NCBI GenBank assembly: GCA_036172665.1
Contig: CM069874.1
Span: 55,844,707 to 55,908,706 of the forward strand
DNA length: 64,000 nucleotides
DNA from: Prosopocoilus inquinatus
Lineage: Eukaryota > Arthropoda > Insecta > Coleoptera > Lucanidae
Direction of reading: 5' to 3'
Under the pieces are notes generated by a model, which saw nothing but the letters and a program-made list of their open reading frames with translations, was not told where the DNA came from and made no database searches. The position numbers and the translations under genes are program-made. How positions within the stretch are numbered: position 1 is the stretch's first letter; every line of letters begins with the position of its first letter. Positions 25,371-38,900 of this stretch are shown one piece after another.

Positions 25371-28300
25371 GGCGGAGGCGCCGGGTATGAATTTAAACAA
25401 GCAATATCTCCAGAACGGTTGGAGTTAGGAAGATGTGGTTTTCACTGCTGCGTAGCATTCGCCCAGCTGCATAATACAGATGCAGTTTCGACCTTCACAC
25501 TCGATTGGAAAAGAAGTTTTCGCTTTGGAAAAATTGCTGTTTTTGGGGGAATTAAACGTTTCCCTCTCAGGAGAATGACGTTCTCCACTGGTCATCCAAC
25601 GGAGAAAACAGCATCGTTCCATCTCTCTCCGTCTCTGAGTAATCGCGATTTTTCTGATGAAAATTGGCGGAGGCGCCGGGTATGAATTTAAACAAGCAAT
25701 ATCTCCGGAACGGTTGGAGTTAGGAAGATGTGGTTTTCACAGCTCCGTAGCATTCGGCCAGCTGCATAATACAGATGCAGTTTCGACCTTCACACTCGAT
25801 TGGAAAAGAAGTTTTCGCTTTGGAAAAATTGCTGTTTGTGGGGGAATTAAACGTTTCCCTCTCAGGGGAATGACGTTCTCCACTGGTCATCCAACGGAGA
25901 AAACAGCATCGTTCCATCTCTCTCCGTCTCTGAGTAATCGCGATTTTTCTGAAAAAAATTGGAGGAGGCGCCGGGTATGAATGTAAACAAGCAATATCTC
26001 CGGAACGGTTGGAGTTAGGAAGATGTGGTTTTCACTGCTGCGTAGCATTCGGTCAGCTGCATAATACAGATGCAGTTTCGACCTTCACACTCGATTGGAA
26101 AAGAAGTTTTCGCTTTGGAAAAATTGCTGTTTGTGGGGGAATCAAACGTTTCCCTCTCAGGACAATGACGTTCTCCACTGGTCATCCAACGGAGAAAACA
26201 GCATCGTTCCATCTCTCTCCGTCTCTGAGTAATCGCGATTTTTCTGATAAAAATTGGCGGAGGCGCCGGGTATGAATTTAAACAAGCAATATCTCCGGAA
26301 CGGTTGGAGTTAGGAAGATGTGGTTTTCACTGCTGCGTAGCATTCGGCCAGCTGCATAATACAGATGCAGTTTCGACCTTCACACTCGATTGGAAAAGAA
26401 GTTTTCGCTTTGGAAAAATTGCTGTTTGTGGGGGAATTAAACGTTTCCCTCTCAGGAGAATGACGTTCTCCACTGGTCATCCAACGGAGAAAATAGCATC
26501 GTTCCATCTCTCTCCGTCTCTGAGTAATCGCGATTTTTCTGGAAAAAATTGGCGGAGGCGCCGGGTATGAATGTAAACAAGCAATATCTCCGGAACGGTT
26601 GGAGTTAGGAAGATGTGGTTTTCACTGCTGCGTAGCATTCGGCCAGCTGCATTATACAGATGCAGTTTCGACCTTCACACTCGATTGGAAAAGAAGTTTT
26701 CGCTTTGGAAAAATTGCTGTTTTTGGGGGAATTAAACGTTTCCCTCTCAGGACAATGACTTTCTCCACTGGTCATCCAACGGAGAAGACAGCATCGTTCC
26801 ATTTCTCTCCGTCTCTGAGTAATCGCGATTTTTCTGAAAAAAATTGGCGGAGGCGCCGGGTATGAATTTAAACAAGCAATATCTCCGGAACGGTTGGAGT
26901 TAGGAAGATGTGGTTTTCACTGCTGCGTAGCATTCGGCCAGCTGCATAATACAGATGCAGTTTCGACCTTCACACTCGATTGGAAAAGAAGTTTTCGCTT
27001 TGGAAAAATTGCTGTTTTTGGGGGAATTAAACGTTTCCCTCTCAGGAGAATGACGCTGTCCACTGATCATCCAACGGAGAAGACAGCATCGTTCCATTTC
27101 TCTCCGTCTCTGAGTAATCGCGATTTTTCTGAAAGAAATTGGCGGAGGCGCCGGGTATGTATTTAAACAAGCAATATCTCCGGAACGGTTGGAGTTAGGA
27201 AGATGTGGTTTTCACTGCTGCGTAGCATTCGGCCAGCTGCATAATACAGATGCAGTTTCGACCTTCACACTCTATTGGAAAAGAAGTTTTCGCTTTGGAA
27301 AAATTGCTGTTTTTGGGGGAATTAAACGTTTCCCTCTCAGGAGAATGACGCTGTCCACTGATCATCCAACGGAGAAGACAGCATCGTTCCATTTCTCTCC
27401 GTCTCTGAGTAATCGCGATTTTTCTGATGAAAATTGGCGGAGGCGCCGGGTATGAATTTAAACAAGCAATATCTCCGGAACGGTTGGAGTTAGGAAGATG
27501 TGGTTTTCACTGCTGCGTAGCATTCGGCCAGCTGCATAATACAGATGCAGTTTCGACCTTCACACTCGATTGGAAAAGAAGTTTTCGCTTTGGAAAAATT
27601 GCTGTTTTTGGGGGAATTAAACGTTTCCCTCTCAGGAGAATGACGCTGTCCACTGATCATCCAACGGGGAAGACAGCATCGTTCCATTTCTCTCCGTCTC
27701 TGAGTAATCGCGATTTATCTGGAAAAAATTGGCGGAGGCGCCGGGTATGAATGTAAACAAGCAATATCTCCGGAACGGTTGGAGTTAGGAAGATGTGGTT
27801 TTCACTGCTGCGTAGCATTCGGCCAGCTGCATAATACAGATGCAGTTTCGACCTTCACACTCGATTGGAAAAGAAGTTTTCGCTTTGGAAAAATTGCTGT
27901 TTGTGGGGGAATTAAACGTTTCCCTCTCAGGACAATGACGTTCTCCACTGGTCATCCAACGGAGAAAACAGCATCGTTCCATCTCTCTCCGTCTCTGAGT
28001 AATCGCGATTTTTCTGGAAAAAATTGGCGGAGGCGCCGGGTATGAATTTAAACAAGCAATATCTCCGGAACGGTTGGAGTTAGGAAGATGTGGTTTTCAC
28101 TGCTGCGTAGCATTCGCCCAGCTGCATAATACAGATGCAGTTTCGACCTTCACACTCGATTGGAAAAGAAGTTTTCGCTTTGGAAAAATTGCTGTTTTTG
28201 GGGGAATTAAACGTTTCCCTCTCAGGAGAATGACGTTCTCCACTGGTCATCCAACGGAGAAAACAGCATCGTTCCATCTCTCTCCGTCTCTGAGTAATCG

Positions 28301-29500
28301 CGATTTATCTGGAAAAAATTGGCGGAGGCGCCGGGTATGAATGTAAACAAGCAATATCTCCGGAACGGTTGGAGTTAGGAAGATGTGGTTTTCACTGCTG
28401 CGTAGCATTCGGCCAGCTGCATAATACAGATGCAGTTTCGACCTTCACACTCGATTGGAAAAGAAGTTTTCGCTTTGGAAAAATTGCTGTCTTTGGGGGA
28501 ATTAAACGTTTCCCTCTCAGGAGAATGACGTTCTCCACTGGTCATCCAACGGAGAAAACAGCATCGTTCCATCTCTCTCCGTCTCTGAGTAATCGCGATT
28601 TTTCTGGAAAAAATTGGCGGAGGCGCCGGGTATGAATTTAAACAAGCAATATCTCCGGAACGGTTGGAGTTAGGAAGATGTGGTTTTCACTGCTGCGTAG
28701 CATTCGCCCAGCTGCATAATACAGATGCAGTTTCGACCTTCACACTCGATTGGAAAAGAAGTTTTCGCTTTGGAAAAATTGCTGTTTTTGGGGGAATTAA
28801 ACGTTTCCCTCTCAGGAGAATGACGTTCTCCATTGGTCATCCAACGGAGAAGACAGCATCGTTCCATCTCTCTCCGTCTCTGAGTAATCGCGATTTTTCT
28901 GGAAAAAATTGGCGGAGGCGCCGGGTATGAATTTAAACAAGCAATATCTTCGGAACGGTTGGAGTTAGGAAGATGTGGTTTTCACTGCTGCGTAGCATTC
29001 GCCCAGCTGCATAATACAGATGCAGTTTCGACCTTCACACTCGATTGGAAAAGAAGTTTTCGCTTTGGAAAAATTGCTGTTTGTGGGGGAATTAAACGTT
29101 TCCCTCTCAGGAGAATGACGTTCTCCACTGGTCATCCAACGGAGAAGACAGCATCGTTCCATTTCTCTCCGTCTCTGAGTAATCGCGATTTTTCTGATAA
29201 AAATTGGCGGAGGCGCCGGGTATGAATTTAAACAAGCAATATCTCCGGAACGGTTGGAGTTAGGAAGATGTGGTTTTCACTGCTGCGTAGCATTCGGCCA
29301 GCTGCATAATACAGATGCAGTTTCGACCTTCACACTCGATTGGAAAAGAAGTTTTCGCTTTGGAAAAATTGCTGTTTGTGGGGGAATTAAACGTTTCCCT
29401 CTCAGGAGAATGACGTTCTCCATTGGTCATCCAACGGAGAAGACAGCATCGTTCCATCTCTCTCCGTCTCTGAGTAATCGCGATTTATCTGGAAAAAATT

Positions 29501-31270
29501 GGCGGAGGCGCCGGGTATGAATTTAAACAAGCAATATCTCCGGAACGGTTGGAGTTAGGAAGATGTGGTTTTCACTGCTGCGTAGCATTCGGCCAGCTGC
29601 ATAATACAGATGCAGTTTCGACCATCACACTCGATTGGAAAAGAAGTTTTCGCTTTGGACAAATTGCTGTTTGTGGGGGAATTAAACGTTTCCCTCTCAG
29701 GAGAATGACGTTCTCCACTGGTCATCCAACGGAGAAAACAGCATCGTTCCATCTCTCTCCGTCTCTGAGTAATCGCGATTTTTCTGATAAAAATTGGCGG
29801 AGGCGCCGGGTATGAATTTAAACAAGCAATATCTCCGGAACGGTTGGAGTTAGGAAGATGTGGTTTTCACTGCTGCGTAGCATTCGGCCAGCTGCATTAT
29901 ACAGATGCAGTTTCGACCTTCACACTCGATTGGAAAAGAAGTTTTCGCTTTGGAAAAATTGCTGTTTTTGGGGGAATTACACGTTTCCCTCTCAGGAGAA
30001 TGACTTTCTCCACTGGTCATCCAACGGAGAAGACAGCATCGTTCCATTTCTCTCCGTCTCTGAGTAATCGCGATTTTTCTGAAAAAAATTGGCGGAGGCG
30101 CCGGGTATGAATTTAAACAAGCAATATCTCCAGAACGGTTGGAGTTAGGAAGATGTGGTTTTCACTGCTGCGTAGCATTCGCCCAGCTGCATAATACAGA
30201 TGCAGTTTCGACCTTCACACTCGATTGGAAAAGAAGTTTTCGCTTTGGAAAAATTGCTGTTTGTGGGGGAATTAAACGATTCCCTCTCAGGAGAATGACT
30301 TTCTCCACTGGTCATCCAACGGAGAAGACAGCATCGTTCCATTTCTCTCCGTCTCTGAGTAATCGCGATTTTTCTGAAAAAAATTGGCGGAGGCGCCGGG
30401 TATGAATTTAAACAAGCAATATCTCCGGAACGGTTGGAGTTAGGAAGATGTGGTTTTCACTGCTGCGTAGCATTCGGCCAGCTGCATAATACAGATGCAG
30501 TTTCGACCATCACACTCGATTGGAAAAGAAGTTTTCGCTTTGGACAAATTGCTGTTTGTGGGGGAATTAAACGTTTCCCTCTCAGCAGAATGACGTTCTC
30601 CACTGGTCATCCAACGGAGAAAACAGCATCGTTCCATCTCTCTCCGTCTCTGAGTAATCGCGATTTTTCTGATAAAAATTGGCGGAGGCGCCGGGTATGA
30701 ATTTAAACAAGCAATATCTCCGGAACGGTTGGAGTTAGGAAGATGTGGTTTTCACTGCTGCGTAGCATTCGGCCAGCTGCATTATACAGATGCAGTTTCG
30801 ACCTTCACACTCGATTGGAAAAGAAGTTTTCGCTTTGGAAAAATTGCTGTTTTTGGGGGAATTACACGTTTCCCTCTCAGGAGAATGACTTTCTCCACTG
30901 GTCATCCAACGGAGAAGACAGCATCGTTCCATTTCTCTCCGTCTCTGAGTAATCGCGATTTTTCTGAAAAAAATTGGCGGAGGCGCCGGGTATGAATTTA
31001 AACAAGCAATATCTCCGGAACGGTTGGAGTTAGGAAGATGTGGTTTTCACTGCTGCGTAGCATTCGGCCAGCTGCATAATACAGATGCAGTTTCGACCTT
31101 CACACTCGATTGGAAAAGAAGTTTTCGCTTTGGAAAAATTGCTGTTTTTGGGGGAATTAAACGTTTCCCTCTCAGGAGAATGACGCTGTCCACTGATCAT
31201 CCAACGGAGAAGACAGCATCGTTCCATTTCTCTCCGTCTCTGAGTAATCGCGATTTTTCTGAAAGAAATT
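29501..31270 (+). repeat. Partial three-unit higher-order repeat (885-bp offset), copy 1
   Basis: Units 101-102 (A124/C160 type, then T103/C185 type) recur as units 104-105. The third members differ: unit 103 is the A42/A189 type while unit 106 is the C211/G213/A221 type. Unit 104 carries a private change next to position 200 (CAGCAG) that its copy-2 partner at 50741-51035 shares. The copy-2 equivalent of the block is 49856-51625. Confidence 0.75.
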
Positions 31271-32155
31271 GGCGGAGGCGCCGGGTATGTATTTAAACAA
31301 GCAATATCTCCGGAACGGTTGGAGTTAGGAAGATGTGGTTTTCACAGCTGCGTAGCATTCGGCCAGCTGCATAATACAGATGCAGTTTCGACCTTCACAC
31401 TCGATTGGAAAAGAAGTTTTCGCTTTGGAAAAATTGCTGTTTTTGGGGGAATTAAACGTTTCCTTCTCAGGAGAATGACGCTGTCCACTGATCATCCAAC
31501 GGAGAAGACAGCATCGTTCCATTTCTCTCCGTCTCTGAGTAATCGCGATTATTCTGAAAGAAATTGGCGGAGGCGCCGGGTATGTATTTAAACAAGCAAT
31601 ATCTCCGGAACGGTTGGAGTTAGGAAGATGTGGTTTTCACAGCTGCGTAGCATTCGGCCAGCTGCATAATACAGATGCAGTTTCGACCTTCACACTCGAT
31701 TGGAAAAGAAGTTTTCGCTTTGGAAAAATTGCTGTTTGTGGGGGAATTAAACGTTTCCCTCTCAGGAGAATGACTTTCTCCACTGGTCATCCAACGGAGA
31801 AGACAGCATCGTTCCATTTCTCTCCGTCTCTGAGTAATCGCGATTTTTCTGAAAAAAATTGGCGGAGGCGCCGGGTATGAATTTAAACAAGCAATATCTC
31901 CAGAACGGTTGGAGTTAGGAAGATGTGGTTTTCACTGCTGCGTAGCATTCGCCCAGCTGCATAATACAGATGCAGTTTCGACCTTCACACTCGATTGGAA
32001 AAGAAGTTTTCGCTTTGGAAAAATTGCTGTTTGTGGGGGAATTAAACGATTCCCTCTCAGGAGAATGACTTTCTCCACTGGTCATCCAACGGAGAAGACA
32101 GCATCGTTCCATTTCTCTCCGTCTCTGAGTAATCGCGATTTTTCTGAAAAAAATT

Positions 32156-35100
32156 GGCGGAGGCGCCGGGTATGAATTTAAACAAGCAATATCTCCGGAA
32201 CGGTTGGAGTTAGGAAGATGTGGTTTTCACTGCTGCGTAGCATTCGGCCAGCTGCATAATACAGATGCAGTTTCGACCTTCACACTCGATTGGAAAAGAA
32301 GTTCTCGCTTTGGAAAAATTGCTGTTTTTGGGGGAATTAAACGTTTCCCTCTCAGGAGAATGACGTTCTCCACTGGTCATCCAACGGAGAAAACAGCATC
32401 GTTCCATCTCTCTCCGTCTCTGAGTAATCGCGATTTATCTGGAAAAAATTGGCGGAGGCGCCGGGTATGAATGTAAACAAGCAATATCTCCGGAACGGTT
32501 GGAGTTAGGAAGATGTGGTTTTCACTGCTGCGTAGCATTCGGCCAGCTGCATAATACAGATGCAGTTTCGACCTTCACACTCGATTGGAAAAGAAGTTTT
32601 CGCTTTGGAAAAATTGCTGTTTGTGGGGGAATTAAACGATTCCCTCTCAGGAGAATGACTTTCTCCACTGGTCATCCAACGGAGAAGACAGCATCGTTCC
32701 ATTTCTCTCCGTCTCTGAGTAATCGCGATTTTTCTGAAAAAAATTGGCGGAGGCGCCGGGTATGAATTTAAACAAGCAATATCTCCAGAACGGTTGGAGT
32801 TAGGAAGATGTGGTTTTCACTGCTGCGTAGCATTCGCCCAGCTGCATAATACAGATGCAGTTTCGACCTTCACACTCGATTGGAAAAGAAGTTTTCGCTT
32901 TGGAAAAATTGCTGTTTTTGGGGGAATTAAACGTTTCCCTCTCAGGACAATGACTTTCTCCACTGGTCATCCAACGGAGAAAACAGCATCGTTCCATTTC
33001 TCTCCGTCTCTGAGTAATCGCGATTTTTCTGAAAAAAATTGGCGGAGGCGCCGGGTACGAATTTAAACAAGCAATATCTCCGGAACGGTTGGAGTTAGGA
33101 AGATGTGGTTTTCACTGCTGCGTAGCATTCGGCCAGCTGCATAATACAGATGCAGTTTCGACCTTCACACTCGATTGGAAAAGAAGTTTTCGCTTTGGAA
33201 AAATTGCTGTTTTTGGGGGAATTAAACGTTTCCCTCTCAGGAGAATGACGCTGTCCACTGATCATCCAACGGAGAAGACAGCATCGTTCCATTTCTCTCC
33301 GTCTCTGAGTAATCGCGATTTTTCTGAAAAAAATTGGCGGAGGCGCCGGGTATGAATTTAAACAAGCAATATCTCCGGAACGGTTGGAGTTAGGAAGATG
33401 TGGTTTTCACTGCTGCGTAGCATTCGGCCAGCTGCATAATACAGATGCAGTTTCGACCTTCACACTCGATTGGAAAAGAAGTTCTCGCTTTGGAAAAATT
33501 GCTGTTTTTGGGGGAATTAAACGTTTCCCTCTCAGGAGAATGACGTTCTCCACTGGTCATCCAACGGAGAAAACAGCATCGTTCCATCTCTCTCCGTCTC
33601 TGAGTAATCGCGATTTATCTGGAAAAAATTGGCGGAGGCGCCGGGTATGAATGTAAACAAGCAATATCTCCGGAACGGTTGGAGTTAGGAAGATGTGGTT
33701 TTCACTGCTGCGTAGCATTCGGCCAGCTGCATAATACAGATGCAGTTTCGACCTTCACACTCGATTGGAAAAGAAGTTTTCGCTTTGGAAAAATTGCTGT
33801 TTGTGGGGGAATTAAACGATTCCCTCTCAGGAGAATGACTTTCTCCACTGGTCATCCAACGGAGAAGACAGCATCGTTCCATTTCTCTCCGTCTCTGAGT
33901 AATCGCGATTTTTCTGAAAAAAATTGGCGGAGGCGCCGGGTATGAATTTAAACAAGCAATATCTCCAGAACGGTTGGAGTTAGGAAGATGTGGTTTTCAC
34001 TGCTGCGTAGCATTCGCCCAGCTGCATAATACAGATGCAGTTTCGACCTTCACACTCGATTGGAAAAGAAGTTTTCGCTTTGGAAAAATTGCTGTTTTTG
34101 GGGGAATTAAACGTTTCCCTCTCAGGACAATGACTTTCTCCACTGGTCATCCAACGGAGAAAACAGCATCGTTCCATTTCTCTCCGTCTCTGAGTAATCG
34201 CGATTTTTCTGAAAAAAATTGGCGGAGGCGCCGGGTACGAATTTAAACAAGCAATATCTCCGGAACGGTTGGAGTTAGGAAGATGTGGTTTTCACTGCTG
34301 CGTAGCATTCGGCCAGCTGCATAATACAGATGCAGTTTCGACCTTCACACTCGATTGGAAAAGAAGTTTTCGCTTTGGAAAAATTGCTGTTTTTGGGGGA
34401 ATTAAACGTTTCCCTCTCAGGAGAATGACGCTGTCCACTGATCATCCAACGGAGAAGACAGCATCGTTCCATTTCTCTCCGTCTCTGAGTAATCGCGATT
34501 TTTCTGAAAAAAATTGGCGGAGGCGCCGGGTATGAATTTAAACAAGCAATATCTCCGGAACGGTTGGAGTTAGGAAGATGTGGTTTTCACTGCTGCGTAG
34601 CATTCGGCCAGCTGCATAATACAGATGCAGTTTCGACCTTCACACTCGATTGGAAAAGAAGTTCTCGCTTTGGAAAAATTGCTGTTTTTGGGGGAATTAA
34701 ACGTTTCCCTCTCAGGAGAATGACGTTCTCCACTGGTCATCCAACGGAGAAAACAGCATCGTTCCATCTCTCTCCGTCTCTGAGTAATCGCGATTTATCT
34801 GGAAAAAATTGGCGGAGGCGCCGGGTATGAATGTAAACAAGCAATATCTCCGGAACGGTTGGAGTTAGGAAGATGTGGTTTTCACTGCTGCGTAGCATTC
34901 GGCCAGCTGCATAATACAGATGCAGTTTCGACCTTCACACTCGATTGGAAAAGAAGTTTTCGCTTTGGAAAAATTGCTGTTTGTGGGGGAATTAAACGAT
35001 TCCCTCTCAGGAGAATGACTTTCTCCACTGGTCATCCAACGGAGAAGACAGCATCGTTCCATTTCTCTCCGTCTCTGAGTAATCGCGATTTTTCTGAAAA

Positions 35101-35695
35101 AAATTGGCGGAGGCGCCGGGTATGAATTTAAACAAGCAATATCTCCAGAACGGTTGGAGTTAGGAAGATGTGGTTTTCACTGCTGCGTAGCATTCGCCCA
35201 GCTGCATAATACAGATGCAGTTTCGACCTTCACACTCGATTGGAAAAGAAGTTTTCGCTTTGGAAAAATTGCTGTTTTTGGGGGAATTAAACGTTTCCCT
35301 CTCAGGACAATGACTTTCTCCACTGGTCATCCAACGGAGAAAACAGCATCGTTCCATTTCTCTCCGTCTCTGAGTAATCGCGATTTTTCTGAAAAAAATT
35401 GGCGGAGGCGCCGGGTACGAATTTAAACAAGCAATATCTCCGGAACGGTTGGAGTTAGGAAGATGTGGTTTTCACTGCTGCGTAGCATTCGGCCAGCTGC
35501 ATAATACAGATGCAGTTTCGACCTTCACACTCGATTGGAAAAGAAGTTTTCGCTTTGGAAAAATTGCTGTTTTTGGGGGAATTAAACGTTTCCCTCTCAG
35601 GAGAATGACGTTCTCCACTGGTCATCCAACGGAGAAAACAGCATCGTTCCATCTCTCTCCGTCTCTGAGTAATCGCGATTTTTCTGATGAAAATT
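32156..35695 (+). repeat. Four-unit higher-order repeat, three copies (1,180 bp each), in copy 1
   Basis: Units 110-113, 114-117 and 118-121. Order: C149 type with A282 tail; A189/T210 type; A42/C203/T210 type; then a unit opening with the rare TACG allele (C18) and carrying C211/G213/A221. I see no difference between the first two copies. The third diverges only in its fourth unit, which switches in its second half to the plain type with the GATG tail. The copies look younger than most neighbouring units, implying recent local amplification before the large duplication. Confidence 0.88.
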
Positions 35696-35990
35696 GGCGG
35701 AGGCGCCGGGTATGAATTTAAACAAGCAATATCTCCGGAACGGTTGGAGTTAGGAAGATGTGGTTTTCACAGCTCCCTAGCATTCGGCCAGCTGCATAAT
35801 AGAGATGCAGTTTCGACCTTCACACTCGATTGGAAAAGAAGTTTTCGCTTTGGAAAAATTGCTGTTTGTGGGGGAATTAAACGTTTCCCTCTCAGGGGAA
35901 TGACGTTCTCCACTGGTCATCCAACGGAGAAAACAGCATCGTTCCATCTCTCTCCGTCTCTGAGTAATCGCGATTTTTCTGAAAAAAATT

Positions 35991-38900
35991 GGAGGAGGCG
36001 CCGGGTATGAATGTAAACAAGCAATATCTCCGGAACGGTTGGAGTTAGGAAGATGTGGTTTTCACTGCTGTGTAGCATTCGGTCAGCTGCATAATACAGA
36101 TGCAGTTTCGACCTTCACACTCGATTGGAAAAGAAGTTTTCGCTTTGGAAAAATTGCTGTTTGTGGGGGAATCAAACGTTTCCCTCTCAGGACAATGACG
36201 TTCTCCACTGGTCATCCAACGGAGAAAACAGCATCGTTCCATCTCTCTCCGTCTCTGAGTAATCGCGATTTTTCTGGAAAAAATTGGCGGAGGCGCCGGG
36301 TATGAATTTAAACAAGCAATATCTCCGGAACGGTTGGAGTTAGGAAGATGTGGTTTTCACTGCTGCGTAGCATTCGGCCAGCTGCATAATACAGATGCAG
36401 TTTCGACCTTCACACTCGATTGGAAAAGAAGTTTTCGCTTTGGAAAAATTGCTGTTTGTGGGGGAATTAAACGTTTCCCTCTCAGGAGAATGACGTTCTC
36501 CATTGGTCATCCAACGGAGAAGACAGCATCGTTCCATCTCTCTCCGTCTCTGAGTAATCGCGATTTATCTGGAAAAAATTGGCGGAGGCGCCGGGTATGA
36601 ATTTAAACAAGCAATATCTCCGGAACGGTTGGAGTTAGGAAGATGTGGTTTTCACTGCTGCGTAGCATTCGGCCAGCTGCATAATACAGATGCAGTTTCG
36701 ACCTTCACACTCGATTGGAAAAGAAGTTTTCGCTTTGGAAAAATTGCTGTTTGTGGGGGAATTAAACGTTTCCCTCTCAGGAGAATGACGTTCTCCACTG
36801 GTCATCCAACGGAGAAGACAGCATCGTTCCATTTCTCTCCGTCTCTGAGTAATCGCGATTTTTCTGAAAAAAATTGGCGGAGGCGCCGGGTATGAATTTA
36901 AACAAGCAATATCTCCGGAACGGTTGGAGTTAGGAAGATGTGGTTTTCACAGCTGCGTAGCATTCGGCCAGCTGCATAATACAGATGCAGTTTCGACCTT
37001 CACACTCGATTGGAAAAGAAGTTTTCGCTTTGGAAAATTTGCTGTTTATGGGGGAATTAAACGTTTCCCTCTCAGGAGAATGACTTTCTCCACTGGTCAT
37101 CCAACGGAGAAGACAGCATCGTTCCATCTCTCTCCGTCTCTGAGTAATCGCGATTTTTCTGGAAAAAATTGGCGGAGGCGCCGGGTATGAATTTAAACAA
37201 GCAATATCTCCGGAACGGTTGGAGTTAGGAACATGTGGTTTTCAATGCTGCGTAGCATTCGGCCAGCTGCATAATACAGATGCAGTTTCGACCATCACAC
37301 TCGATTGGAAAAGAAGTTTTCGCTTTGGACAAATTGCTGTTTGTGGGGGAATTAAACGTTTCCCTCTCAGGAGAATGACGTTCTCCACTGGTCATCCAAC
37401 GGAGAAAACAGCATCGTTCCATCTCTCTCCGTCTCTGAGTAATCGCGATTTTTCTGATAAAAATTGGCGGAGGCGCCGGGTATGAATTTAAACAAGCAAT
37501 ATCTCCGGAACGGTTGGAGTTAGGAAGATGTGGTTTTCACTGCTGCGTAGCATTCGGCCAGCTGCATTATACAGATGCAGTTTCGACCTTCACACTCGAT
37601 TGGAAAAGAAGTTTTCGCTTTGGAAAAATTGCTGTTTTTGGGGGAATTACACGTTTCCCTCTCAGGAGAATGACTTTCTCCACTGGTCATCCAACGGAGA
37701 AGACAGCATCGTTCCATTTCTCTCCGTCTCTGAGTAATCGCGATTTTTCTGAAAAAAATTGGCGGAGGCGCCGGGTATGAATTTAAACAAGCAATATCTC
37801 CGGAACGGTTGGAGTTAGGAAGATGTGGTTTTCACTGCTGCGTAGCATTCGGCCAGCTGCATAATACAGATGCAGTTTCGACCTTCACACTCGATTGGAA
37901 AAGAAGTTTTCGCTTTGGAAAAATTGCTGTTTTTGGGGGAATTAAACGTTTCCCTCTCAGGAGAATGACGCTGTCCACTGATCATCCAACGGGGAAGACA
38001 GCATCGTTCCATTTCTCTCCGTCTCTGAGTAATCGCGATTTATCTGGAAAAAATTGGCGGAGGCGCCGGGTATGAATGTAAACAAGCAATATCTCCGGAA
38101 CGGTTGGAGTTAGGAAGATGTGGTTTTCACTGCTGCGTAGCATTCGGCCAGCTGCATAATACAGATGCAGTTTCGACCTTCACACTCGATTGGAAAAGAA
38201 GTTTTCGCTTTGGAAAAATTGCTGTCTTTGGGGGAATTAAACGTTTCCCTCTCAGGAGAATGACGTTCTCCACTGGTCATCCAACGGAGAAAACAGCATC
38301 GTTCCATCTCTCTCCGTCTCCGAGTAATCGCGATTTTTCTGGAAAAAATTGGCGGAGGCGCCGGGTATGAATTTAAACAAGCAATATCTCCGGAACGGTT
38401 GGAGTTAGGAAGATGTGGTTTTCACTGCTGCGTAGCATTCGGCCAGCTGCATAATAGAGATGCAGTTTCGACCTTCACACTCGATTGGAAAAGAAGTTTT
38501 CGCTTTGGAAAAATTGCTGTTTGTGGGGGAATTAAACGTTTCCCTCTCAGGGGAATGACGTTCTCCACTGGTCATCCAACGGAGAAAACAGCATCGTTCC
38601 ATCTCTCTCCGTCTCTGAGTAATCGCGATTTTTCTGAAAAAAATTGGAGGAGGCGCCGGGTATGAATGTAAACAAGCAATATCTCCGGAACGGTTGGAGT
38701 TAGGAAGATGTGGTTTTCACTGCTGTGTAGCATTCGGTCAGCTGCATAATACAGATGCAGTTTCGACCTTCACACTCGATTGGAAAAGAAGTTTTCGCTT
38801 TGGAAAAATTGCTGTTTGTGGGGGAATCAAACGTTTCCCTCTCAGGACAATGACGTTCTCCACTGGTCATCCAACGGAGAAAACAGCATCGTTCCATCTC

